This document shows, piece by piece, positions 53,980-64,000 of a stretch of 64,000 bases of DNA. The translations under genes were made by a program, and so were the position numbers. Origin of the DNA: Maratus speciosus (Eukaryota > Arthropoda > Arachnida > Araneae > Salticidae); the NCBI GenBank assembly GCA_963932465.1, contig OZ010788.1, positions 669,870,484-669,934,483 of the forward strand. The letters run 5' to 3'. Within the stretch, counting starts at the first letter, position 1, and each line of letters starts with the position of its first letter. The notes below the pieces were generated by a model that was not told the origin of the DNA, did no database searches, and saw nothing but the letters and a program-made list of their open reading frames with translations.

Positions 53980-54518
53980 TGGCAGGCTCGCCAAGATGCT
54001 TGGTAATTCTCTTCTTCCAAGTATCATCTAAATCAATCAAATTTCATATTCCGTATGTCAGCACACTACTAAAACATCAAATTTTACAGTAACTAATTAA
54101 CCACGCATGGATCTGATTATCATATTTCCGAAGTAATTTGTGTACTTCAATTATTAACTTCAACTGTCACGAACATTCACAATAAAAGACAGCTAAAATT
54201 TTTAAATGATTTATCCGATCAACAGCGCACATTGTGTTAAGTTTGAAACACTAGACATTTGCATAGAGAAGAAATATTTTTAGAGAACCTTTACTCAGAA
54301 TGCCAATTCCCCCGTTACAAGCTTTGTTTTATTTATGTTTGAATATTTTCCACATTTAATAATTTCTCTGTGGTATTAAACTATTTTTTTTTTGTTTTAG
54401 TCAATGCTGCTAGACAGCAAGTACTTTTATCTTCAGCATTCTTGCTTCTATTATTTTAACACAAACTGGTTCGTAATGTTATCGTACGAATTGAATATTT
54501 CCAACTGAGCGAAAAAAT

Positions 54519-54589
54519 GCAAAGCCCTGGAATCGAACCCAGATCCTTGGCTTACGGGGCCAATGCTCTACCGTCTAAGCTAACTGGGC
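54519..54589 (-). tRNA. tRNA-like, family 2, U1
   Basis: Box A TAGCTTAGACGG and box B GGTTCGATTCC intact; anticodon stem TTGGC/GCCAA with loop CCCGTAA. The 3' acceptor strand is mutated (GCTTTGC), so the acceptor stem is broken. SINE-like. Confidence 0.6.
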
Positions 54590-55365
54590 TGACCACCGGC
54601 GAGCATATTTCGCTCAGATAACCTTATTGGTAATTTTAAAATTTAGTTCAAACTATAATTATTGAACGTCATGTTCACCTTGATTAATAAGTAAAATGTG
54701 AGATAAAATTTATTTAAAAGTTCCTAAAATATACATGAAAAGGTCTTTATAGTATAAAACCATCAAAATGTTAAAAGCCACAAGCGCTTTCAACTGCACT
54801 AAAAGAGCGGTCATCAGAGGGTAAAGTTATCATACGAATTGAATATTTCCAACTGAGTGAAAAAATGCACAGACCTCTTTTTCGCTCAGTCTGAAAAATT
54901 CAATTCTTCCTTCTACTTCAACTCTAAACTGCGTAGGTGTCGACATCCTGAATCAAGATTGCCAGTTTGGTCTCCAATTATAATCCGAATTTTCAAATTC
55001 ACACCGAAGTTTTCGAAAGAACAATTTTCACTTCATGGAATCGCCAATTGCCTCACGTTAAATAAAGATGAAAAAACTATTCTTTATTTCAGGTATGAAC
55101 TCGAAATTTCTGAATAAAAATGGAGTTCATACTGGCAACCCTGTCCAGAATGTAACATCTACCGCAAACATTATGTTATATTAATTTAATGCATTTTTAC
55201 ATTTGACACATTTGCAATTTTGTTTTTATTATACTATTTATTAAATTAATTAGTTTTTGCTATTTCATATTCACATATCTCATTCACGCAAAAAAATCAA
55301 GTATATTTGCTGATATTCAAGGCTGAAGTAGTACCGTTGATGGTTATTCCAACAGAGCGAAAAAT

Positions 55366-55436
55366 GTCCAAATCGGGAATCGAATCTGGATACTTGGCGT
55401 GCCGTTCCAATGCTTTACCTGTTAAGCTATCCGGAC
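55366..55436 (-). tRNA. tRNA-like, family 3, U1 left arm
   Basis: Same structure as 49031-49101 with GGAACGGCACGCC in the anticodon arm, so the stem is weakened by one change. Acceptor GTCCGGA. Confidence 0.55.
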
Positions 55437-55746
55437 GATACCTGGCTGACATAATTCACTCTCATTTGTTGGACAAGGCTACGAATTGCAGTGCTCGTTT
55501 CCTTCATCCGAGCTATAACTATAGCATTTACATGATGAAAGTGTGGTTTTTAACATGGAAACTCCTGTATTCCATGTAATTAGGTCATACTGCAGAGAAC
55601 GAATATTTTTTCCTACTGGATTAAATCATATCCAAGGCAGTTGGAGTTTATTCCAACAGAGCGGAAAATATCCGGACCAGAAATCGAACCTTCACAGTTC
55701 GCAGCCTTGTCCAGTAAATAAGAGTGAATTATGTCAGCCAGGTATC

Positions 55747-55817
55747 GTGCGGATAGCTTAATAGGTAAAGCATTGGCACGGCACGCCAAGTATCCAGGTT
55801 CGATTCTTGGTCTGGAT
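55747..55817 (+). tRNA. tRNA-like, family 3, U1 right arm
   Basis: Box A TAGCTTAATAGG, box B GGTTCGATTC then T, anticodon arm TTGGCACGGCACGCCAA intact. Confidence 0.58.
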
Positions 55818-58800
55818 ATTTTTCACTCTTTTGGAATAAACATCAACTGTGCTACTCCAGCCCTGAATATTATTTAATCCAGTTAAAAAAAAATATTCTT
55901 TCTCTTCAGTATGATGTATATTTGCTGTTTGCCTGAAACAGCATCTACACACTCAATACCTTTCAATTACTTTTAAATGAACTTCTGTCATAATTATATT
56001 AAATCAAACAACAATCTCTGCTCTATTAATATTTATCAATTTTCTAAATCAAGGTATGAATAAATACTGCGTCTGAATGACATCCGTTAGTTTACACGCA
56101 GCATTAATTATCCATTAAGCGTATGTGAAACTAAAACAGAGTCGAATTAATTTATCATAGAATATTGAGCTCTTGTGTTTCCACCATTCGTAAATTCAAA
56201 TATGCTTCACCAGTTCTTAGCCATATACATATTTGTCTTATATAGTTTTATTTCTTATACGATATTCATATTTGTATCTATTAACGACATACATGCCTCA
56301 ATTGAGTTCACTTAACAGATGCATATATTTCAGTTGAAAATTTCCCTTCAGCAGTTCTCTCTAATAAGGAGAATGGTACGTGGACATTTTTGTGCAGCCC
56401 TGTATAAGAGGTATAGAATTTATATAGGACGAGTAACATACAAAAAATTAATTAAATTTTAAAAGCGCATACCGAATTTTAAACCGTGCACTCGAGCAAT
56501 TATGACTCAAAGAAAGTACTGTAACCGATTTCTTTTGTGTATTTGAAAAAAATACCATGAATGCCCTGTTCTAACGTGATTGTAGTAAAGTTCAGTGATT
56601 TATATCAGTTTCAATACATTTGAAGTAGCGTAATCTCATTAAAATACTCCGCAAACGATTTTCCCCATGTACCATAATGTAATGGAATACTTTTGAGTGC
56701 CCTGTAATTGAACTATTAATCCTACATACTTCATATACAAAATCAACATAGAATCATATACAAAATCAACATAGTGTTACCAAACATGCTTTGGTAACCC
56801 TAAATAACCTTTATCAATTTCATGAAAATCTGGGTATATTTACGGGATTTAGAGCGCGGACAGACGGACTGAAGGCCAGAAAAACCGAATGCATAAACAC
56901 TTTTCAACTGTGTTAGAAAGTGTTAAAAACAGAAAAGTGAAAAGTTACTTACATTTTTTCTAGTCATATGGTGTATTAATGAATAATGAATTAACTGTCT
57001 AGATCGCAGACTACATTTTTATTTTTTCATAATAAGTGTTACATTATTGTTAATGTTTTACATTGAAACAAATTTTTTGTATATTTATTTTTATTGATAT
57101 AATGAAAATTAGATACTTCTCGCCCCTCCTTCATAAAATGTCTTTTGACATTCTGAAAAATCAAAGTAAATGTAGAATCATCTAAAACACACTTTTTAGT
57201 CATATCTCTGTTTCCTCTTTACTTCTATTGTTATTCAAGTTTAAAAAGCATACATTTTTTAATTTGTTGTAAAGTTTGAAAAAATTAAGTTGAAAACAAA
57301 CCCACTGCATAATAGTCTATAAAAAAATAGACAATAGAGAAATCCTGCGTACTATTTTTGATTCTAACCGTGAATTACAAAGAACATAGAAATAACTCCT
57401 ATCCACGATCATATCGTATAATAATGGCTCCAAAAAGAAAAGGAGAAGAAAGACATAAAATTTGATAACAATGCGGGAGTTTAGAAAATACCAGATTGTT
57501 TTACAGCTTGTTGAACAAAATTTGTCCATGATCTCAAAGTTGATAAATAAAAGATAATTTTGAGTCTATCAATAAAAAAACAAAACTAATTCGTAATCCA
57601 TACATTTGTAATATATTGTAGTTTCAAAACGTTAAAAAAAATTGTGTTTGGCCAAACTATTCCAGATCTCTTCTTTTATTTTACTTTTTTTAGTAACAAA
57701 GTACATTACTTACGGGTATCTTACTTCCCCGTTAAATCAATCTAAACCTTTCAAAAAACAAACGGTGGAAAAAAAAATTGTCGAAGACAAAAGTGCAAAA
57801 GTGTTTTGTTTGTTTTAAAGTAGTCTAGTTGAAATTTTGAGAATAGAAACGACGAATATTTTCTCAAAATACATCGAAGTTTGCAAAAAAATGTAGTTTT
57901 AAAAAAAATAGTTTTGTATTCAGAAGTCTCAAAAATAAATATTTAAAGTCATTTCTATTTTTTTTTTTAAACTACCTTGTGAAGTTTTGTGTAATGAAAT
58001 CCTAAATTTCTAAATAAAAGTGAAATGTGTGAACAAATTTCATATTCACGAAATTTTTTGACGGAACTAAAGAGAAAGAAAAAACTATGAATATACTTAT
58101 TACAACCACTTTTTTACGATGTTTAAACATACTTTTCTTAGGATAGGATTTTTTTTTCTTTTTTTGTGCTAGTCCATCCTATGGTAGAAATTCTGTGAAT
58201 TTTTTGCGCCTAATTTAGATATTTTAAAAATATTTTTTTCTGCTATTTTCTAAATCTTTTTTGTGTGTAATTTCCATTTTTATAATAAAGTTGTAGAATA
58301 ATCTTAAAAACGCACTAAAAGATTAATAAGAAATATACGTATCATTTTTTAAAAATATAAATTACTCATAATAATATTTTATGAAAAATAAAATAATTCT
58401 GAGGGTTATAAAAACATACAAAATGAGGAAAGCTTTTAACCACTCCCAAACCCCTCCACATACACACATTCACATTTATCTCTACCTCTACGAGTATGCG
58501 TGTATTTATTAATCGATATTTAAAAGATAATTTTAAATAATTAACCTTTTTCTTACAAGCTGTTAATTTTGTGCTTAGCATAAAGTTTGTAACAAGTTCC
58601 TTTGGTACATTAATAATTTTCAAGTGAAAGAATCAAAGCAATTTAACAAATAACTGCAAAAACATTCTTTTCACACTTTAAAAAAAAAAAGGAAATGAGA
58701 AAGATAATGAAAGCTGTTTTAAACTATTCTACATTTAAATAAATTTTTTACTTGTAAAATATATCCAAATGAAAGTCTAGCTACTAAAATACTACTGCAC

Positions 58801-58907
58801 TTTTTAAGCAACTTCAGAATGCTTAACAACTGTCCAACAGTCTAAAGTTTACACTAGATCACACAATCAGTTCAACAGATTCGAAAATACACGAAATTAT
58901 CATTTCA

Positions 58908-59072
58908 TTACTCACTAACAAGATTCGCCGAATTTCTGATGTTTTTTCAATACTAAAGTGTAACTGTTTTTCCAAATCTCGAGGCCCATTTAACTACGAC
59001 ACGAATGTTTCAGGCATGCCACAAAAAAACTCCCCTGTGCAACTGAAACTATACTGCTTCTATATATGTGAA
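58908..59072 (-). promoter_or_regulatory. Promoter-like block plus 5' splice site, U2 (candidate)
   Basis: Near-identical to U1: TATA-like at 59061-59068, TCAGTT at 59041-59046, GTGAGT at 58910-58915 on the minus strand. Confidence 0.4.
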
Positions 59073-59213
59073 TGGAGACATGCGCACAGGGCACATTGTC
59101 AAACTAGACAGACGCGTCCAAACTATGCTAAAGCTAAATTCGGAATTCTTCAATACACGCTTGGACGAGTTCCATTGTACGAGTGACACGAATTGACGAG
59201 CAATAGCTGGGTG

Positions 59214-59499
59214 TTAACTCTTTATGTACTTCATTACGATCTACTGTATTTTTTTTTTTCATGTAATTTTTTTTTCAATTACTAAAACTTACAGGATAAA
59301 CATAAAAAAATACTCCCCCGTGAGAAATTTAATTAATTAGGGGTAATTAATTAAAGTGGTACTTTAAAGTACCATCAGTACACTATGACTAAAATATCGT
59401 AACAGAAAACCCACAAGGTATTTCAAATAGCACCAGAATTGTGATAAAATATTTTCGATTTGATAAGCATGTGAAATACAGCCTTTTTCATATTTACAA

Positions 59500-59534
<35 letters not shown>

Positions 59535-60313
59535 GCAAATTCCGGTGCCATACATTTATTTCAACACTTTAGCATTGAAAATGCTTTACCCCTGAAAGCG
59601 TTAAAAAAACTATTTTTTAAGTTTCGATCGTGTTAGCAGTCCTTTAGTTATGAGACGTCTATATGACAACATGTTCTCTCGCATCTCCACATATTAAACA
59701 TATGAATTTACATACGCCATTTTTAATATAGCAAAAAAGAGCCGGTGCCACAACTTTTTCGATTTCCTATGAAAAAAAAAAAATAATAAAATAGAAAAGA
59801 AATACTAGGAAAATTATAATTACAATACATTTTAGTAATTACATTTTAAAGAAGATGAAAACGATGAATAACTACACAGACGAAAAGTAAACAAGAAGAT
59901 TTTCTCCAACACCCAGTGTACTGACGGTACTTATAAGTACCACCGAGTAATTGAACTGCTAAATTAAATACCTACACCGTTCACCTAAAATAGCTTGTCA
60001 AATTTTATTCTAAGAGCATAATGAACGCATTGAAAAAAAAAAATCCAACACTTATCTTAGATTCTTCACTGTGTTTGCAGCAATAAAAAGACGAGAGTGA
60101 CAATCTGTACAAAATGTCGGCACAAAATTAATCGACTTGAAACAGTACCCTCATTGCTCGCAATCCTATAACTACTGCTGCCATATATTCGGATAAAGTG
60201 GAGTTAAAAGAGTGTTTTTGTAAAATACCATTAGAATAGAAGTAATATTCACTATGGGATGAACGTTTAAAGTGAGTGGTACTTATAAGTACCGTCAGTA
60301 GATAAAGGGTTAA
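59214..60313. mobile_element. TTAA element in U2, orthologous position to U1's
   Basis: Same ends, same palindromes and same flanks as 52895-53979, with length differences mainly in the T and A runs. It was inserted before the U1-U2 duplication. Confidence 0.9.
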
Positions 60314-60854
60314 TGGCAGGCTCGCCAAGATGCTTGGTAATTCTCTTCTTCCAAGTATCATCTAAATCAATCAAATTTCATATTCCGTATGTCAGCACAC
60401 TACTAAAACATCAAATTTTACAGTAACTAATTAACCACGCATGGATCTGATTATCATATTTCCGAAGTAATTTGTGTACTTCAATTATTAACTTCAACTG
60501 TCACGAACATTCACAATAAAAGACAGCTAAAATTTTTAAATGATTTATCCGATCAACAGCGCACATTGTGTTAAGTTTGAAACACTAGACATTTGCATAG
60601 AGAAGAAATATTTGTAGAGAACCTTTACTCGGAATGCCAATTCCCCCGTTACAAGCTTTATTTTATTTATGCTTGAATATTCTCCACATTTAATAATTTC
60701 TCTGTGGTATTAAACTATCTTTTTTTTTTTGTTTTAGTCAATGCTGCTAGACAGCAAGTACTTTTACTTCAGCATTCTTGCTTCTATTATTTTAACACAA
60801 ACTGGTTGGTAAAGTTATCATACGAATTGAATATGTCCAGCTGAGCGAAAAAAT

Positions 60855-60925
60855 GCCCAGCCCTGGAATCGAACCCAGATCCTTGGCTTACGGGGCCAAT
60901 GCTCTACCGTCTAAGCTAACTGGGC
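60855..60925 (-). tRNA. tRNA-like, family 2, U2 (best copy)
   Basis: A complete 71-nt cloverleaf: acceptor GCCCAGT/GCTGGGC, D arm GCTTAGACGGTAGAGC, anticodon stem TTGGC/GCCAA, T arm TGGGTTCGATTCCA. The formal anticodon CGT would be Thr, but C33 argues against a working tRNA. Boxes A and B are intact. Confidence 0.6.
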
Positions 60926-61691
60926 TGACCACCGGCGAGCATATTTCGCTCAGATAACCTTATTGGTAATTATAAAATTTAGTTCAAACTATAATTATTG
61001 AACGTCATGTTCACCTTGATTAACAAATAAAATGTGAGATAAAATTTACTTAAGTTCCTAAAATATACATGAAAAGGTCTTTATAGCATAAAAACCGTGA
61101 AAAGATGTTAAAAGCCACAAGCGCTTTCAACTGCACTATAACAGCAGTAATCAGAGGGCAAAGTTATCATACAAATTGAATATTTCCAACTGAGTGAAAA
61201 AAATGCCCAGCCCTCTTTTTCGCTCAGTTGGAAATGTTCAATTCTTCTACTTCAACTCTCAACTGCGCAGGCGTCGACATCCAGAATCGAGGTTACCAGT
61301 TTTGTCTCCAATTTTAATCCGAAATTTCAAATTCACATCGAAATTGTCGACAATTTTCACTTCATATAATCGAAGATTGCCTCACGTTAAATAAACCATA
61401 AAAAACTATACTTTATTTCTGGTATGAACTCGAAATTACTGAATAAAAATGTAGGTCAAACTAACAACTCTGTCCAGAATGTAACATCTATCGCAAACAT
61501 CGTTATATTAATTTAATGCATTTTTACATTTGACACATTTGCAATTTTGTTTTTATTATAATATTTATTATATTAATTAGTCTTTACTATTTCATATTCA
61601 CATATCTCATTCACGCAAAAAATTCTAGTATATTTACTGATGTTCAATGCTAGAGTAGCACGGTTGATGTTTATTCCAACAGAGTGAAAAT

Positions 61692-61762
61692 GTCCAAACC
61701 AGGAATTGAACCTGGATATTTGGCGTGTCGTGCCAATGCTTTACCTGTTAAGCTATCAGGAC
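61692..61762 (-). tRNA. tRNA-like, family 3, U2 left arm
   Basis: Box B GGTTCAATTCC, anticodon arm TTGGCACGACACGCCAA, acceptor GTCCTGA. Decayed but recognisable. Confidence 0.55.
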
Positions 61763-62090
61763 GATACCTGGACATACCTGACATAATTCACTCTCATTTG
61801 TTGGACAAGGCTGCGAACTGCAGCGCTCGTTTCGTTCATCGAAGTTATAACTATAGCATGTACATGATGAAAGTGTGTTTTTTAAGATGGAATCTCCTGC
61901 ATACCATGTAATTAGGTCATACTGACGAGAACGAATATTTTTTTCCAACTGGATTAAATCTTATCTAAGGCTGGAGTAGCACAGTTGAAGTTTATTCCAA
62001 CAGAACGAAAAATATCTAGACCAGAAATCGAACCTTCGCAGTTCGCAGCCTTGTCCAGCAAATAAGAGTGAATTATGTCAGCCAGGTATC

Positions 62091-62161
62091 GTTCGGATAG
62101 CTTAACAGGTAAAGCATTGGCACGGCACGCCAAATATCCAGGTTCGATTCCTGGTCTGGGC
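62091..62161 (+). tRNA. tRNA-like, family 3, U2 right arm (best copy)
   Basis: Acceptor GTTCGGA/TCTGGGC (with G-U pairs), D stem GCTT/AAGC, anticodon arm TTGGCACGGCACGCCAA, perfect T arm CCAGGTTCGATTCCTGG. Box A TAGCTTAACAGG and box B GGTTCGATTCC are canonical. Formal anticodon GGC, with C33. Confidence 0.62.
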
Positions 62162-62572
62162 ATTTTTCGCTCTTTTGGAATAAACTTCAACTGTGCTACT
62201 CCAGCCTTGAATATTATTTAACACAGTTGGAGAAAACATTCGTTCACTTCAGTGTGACGTATATTTGCTGTTTGCCTGTAACAGCCATCTACACACTCAA
62301 TATCTTTCAATTACTTTTAAATGAACTTCTGTCATAATTATATTAAATCAAACAGCAATCTCTGCTCTAATAATATTTATCAATTTTCTAAATCAAGGTA
62401 TGAATAAATACTGCGTCTGATTGACATCCCTTTAGTTTACACACAGCATTAATTATCCATTAAGCGTATGTCAAACTAAAACAGAGTCGAATTAATTTAT
62501 CCTAGAATATTGAGCTCTTGTGCTTCCACCATTCGTAAATTCAAATATGCTTCACCAGTTCTTAGCCATTAA

Positions 62573-62796
62573 TTCATTTCCGTTTCTGGGCAACTCCAGG
62601 GAATTTCAATTTGATTAAGTTGTCATTTGTTTGTTCTTTTGAAAACATTGATACTGAGTGACAGAAATTTAAATAAATTTCGCATTTGCAACAAACTTGA
62701 CATTATTTGAATCATAAAAGTTGAATAATGAACCATTAACCTAGCTAAAATATTATTAATTTAATTTTAGTATCTGTTTTAAAAGTGTGTGATGTA
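62573..62796. other. Spacer after the tandem array; nothing recognised
   Basis: Unrelated to the array and without ORF or repeat that I can see. Confidence 0.5.
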
Positions 62797-63515
62797 CAAG
62801 GTGATTCAATATAATGTGGCGAAAATGAAAGGGCAAAGAAAGCGTACAAAAATAATAAAAAATTACATGAACATGGGTCGCAAACGCCATTCGGGGCCAC
62901 TAGAGGGGGTTGCAAATCGTATATAATACAAGAAGTATAAACAAAAATCATTCTACATTATTTTATTTATACGATATTTTTACACATGTAACACAGTTTT
63001 ACTACAGGAAATGCTCAAAGTTTTTGTCATAGTTCAAAATGGTCAAAGTTTTGTCTGGAGACATGCATTATATCGACACTGCATGGACTAGTGCCCTTCT
63101 CAAACATGTCCGGTGTATCTCGAACACATCCTGGTGTCGCAACAAATCTTCCTGCAATGAAACAGGTGTTCCGTAAATAAGTCCTTAAAAATAACCCGTA
63201 AGAAAAATCTACTCGAGACAAATCTGGTGATCGCGGTAGTGATGCGATGGGTCCACTTCGGCCAATCCAACGCCTGGAAAGGTAGCCTGCAGATATGTTC
63301 TGACTTTTCTGCTGTCATGTGTGGGAGCTCTGACATGCTGAAATTATACACATTAAGTTGCTCAGTTTGTTCAGCCCGCGTTTTAATAGAAACGCCATCT
63401 AGTGGCCTCAGATGACGTTTGCGAACCCAAGTTCCTATGCGATTTTTTATTCTTTTTGTATGTTTGCTGTCCTCTTATTTTGGCCACGTTTTGCCACGAT
63501 ATTTTGAAACACCTG
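62797..63515 (-). mobile_element. Mariner-like element remnant, internally deleted
   Basis: Ends TA|CAAGGTGATTCAATATAATG and complemented TA|CAGGTGTTTCAAAATATCGT, with GTGGC following in both; TA on each side. At 719 bp it is about half the length of an autonomous mariner. Confidence 0.75.
63005..63351 (-). pseudogene. Mariner-like transposase C-terminal remnant
   Basis: Read on the minus strand across frames: GRSGPIASLPRSPDLSRVDF, then a YGLFLRTYLRNT-type stretch. Relatives read GPI.WP.RSPDL.PLDFFLWG.L...VY.T, where the D of SPDL is the last catalytic residue. Several frame changes and only the C-terminal third is present, so it is inactive. Confidence 0.7.
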
Positions 63516-64000
63516 TATAGATAAAATAATTTAAAAGTGTAAAAAAACAAAGAAAAACAACAACGACAAAAAAAAATCCTATTTTTTATAAATATATTTG
63601 ATATTATATTAACTATTTTTAAATTGTGGTATGTTTTGATCAAATAACCTAAAAGTGTAAAAAAGTATACAGAAATCTGAAACATATTCCATATATAACT
63701 TCAAATAACTTATTAATAACAACGGAATAAAAATCATTTTAATTTTAAATATCCTTTTAATCCAGGGCTATCAGATTTTAAAGCTGTCTACTGTTTTTTC
63801 CATTGAAATATTTTAAAACCAGATTGTTTTAAAATTGCGTGTGTTGTTTTAATGCATTTCTTGATTTTACTCTGTAGCTCGTACTTGAAGTTACCTTGGG
63901 CTTTTTTATGCATGACTTTCTTTATGACTAAAGAAAATTTTTCAACAAAACTTTATACATAAATAAAAATAAATTTCAGGTTAATGAATATTTGATTCGA
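63516..64000. other. No gene recognised at the right edge
   Basis: AT-rich sequence. The 100-codon minus-strand frame ending at 63685 is Phe/Tyr/Lys/Ile-rich and overlaps the mariner end; not supported as a gene. Confidence 0.4.

Larger units (their letters stand above)
55313..55871. repeat. Palindromic element with two opposed tRNA-like arms, U1
   Basis: Orthologous to 48979-49534. Same arms and centre, small substitutions only. The 72- and 90-codon frames here are repeat sequence. Confidence 0.8.
50602..56937. repeat. Tandem array unit U1 (6.34 kb)
   Basis: Direct repeat of U2 at an offset of 6335-6336 bp, with only scattered differences over the first 4 kb. Contents in order: AT-rich stretch, minus-strand promoter-like block, TTAA element 52895-53979, family 2 tRNA-like at 54519, and the family 3 palindrome at 55313-55871. 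Confidence 0.9.
61641..62214. repeat. Palindromic element with two opposed tRNA-like arms, U2
   Basis: Orthologous to the U0 and U1 copies but more diverged; it contains a small duplication (GACATACCTG) near 61770. The arms are still inverted over about 180 bp. Confidence 0.8.
56938..62572. repeat. Tandem array unit U2 (5.63 kb, truncated at the right)
   Basis: Same order as U1. The match stops after CACCAGTTCTTAGCCAT at about 62572, so roughly 700 bp of the unit's tail are missing. It is nearly identical to U1 up to about 60.9 kb and more diverged beyond. Confidence 0.9.

Noticed and set aside
53794..60361. Identical 77-codon minus-strand frames at 53794 and 60128
   Set aside because: They lie across the right end of the TTAA element and its flank. 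The identity comes from the recent unit duplication, and no protein features are seen.

Overview
This window is AT-rich eukaryotic DNA, almost certainly from an arthropod. Dense Tc1/mariner, piggyBac-type, hAT-type and Mutator-type elements, tRNA-headed SINE-like repeats, (A)n/(T)n/(AT)n tracts, and the absence of operons or long host ORFs all fit. A chelicerate such as a spider is my guess from the repeat texture, not something I can prove here. I find no convincing host protein-coding gene. The only intact long coding region is a 346-codon Tc1-like transposase at about 19.0-20.0 kb.

Layout. 0-18 kb: decayed intergenic DNA. It holds several directly repeated copies of a roughly 500-bp dispersed repeat (family A, about 1.3, 4.4/5.4, 10.2 and 15.5 kb), short TTAA-flanked elements, a Helitron-like insertion that splits one family A copy, a large palindrome (8.4-9.0 kb) and a 1.06-kb TA-flanked non-autonomous element (11.6-12.7 kb). 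18.7-20.3 kb: a complete Tc1-like transposon with perfect 26-bp terminal inverted repeats (TIRs) and TA duplications. 20.4-21.4 kb: a TTAA-flanked foldback. 21.6-25.25 kb: a 3.6-kb element with TIRs of about 670 bp. It encloses a broken gene of a repetitive invertebrate protein family that I recognise by its EADTRMLLH block, its TGCDSTSAF-like block and a C-terminal CXC-like cysteine cluster. 25.7-28.4 kb: two adjacent foldbacks, each with the same small hairpin element at its centre. 29.4-34 kb: nested elements. They include two members of a long-TIR family with clear 9-bp target duplications (Mutator-like), a retroposon inside one of them, and a Tc1-like pseudogene split by the other. 35-39 kb: direct duplications, a palindrome made from two copies of a mariner transposase 3' end, a pogo-like element and an inverted repeat carrying tRNA-like genes. 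42.8-43.5 kb: a 23-bp minisatellite. 43.5-44.7 kb: hAT-like elements. 44.9-62.6 kb: three tandem units of about 5.6-6.3 kb. 62.8-63.5 kb: a mariner remnant.

The tandem array is the most informative region. The units are alternately occupied and empty for the same TTAA-specific element at two positions, which gives direct insertion and empty-site pairs. Each unit carries tRNA-like sequences with intact Pol III A and B boxes. Two of these per unit sit in opposite orientation in the arms of a palindrome. Each unit also carries a conserved minus-strand stretch resembling a TATA/initiator promoter followed by a 5' splice site.

A recurring architecture worth following up is a set of TTAACCC-ended short elements. 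Most have different sequences but carry a short perfect or near-perfect palindrome just inside one end. All statements come from reading the sequence. No alignment, folding or database search was run.
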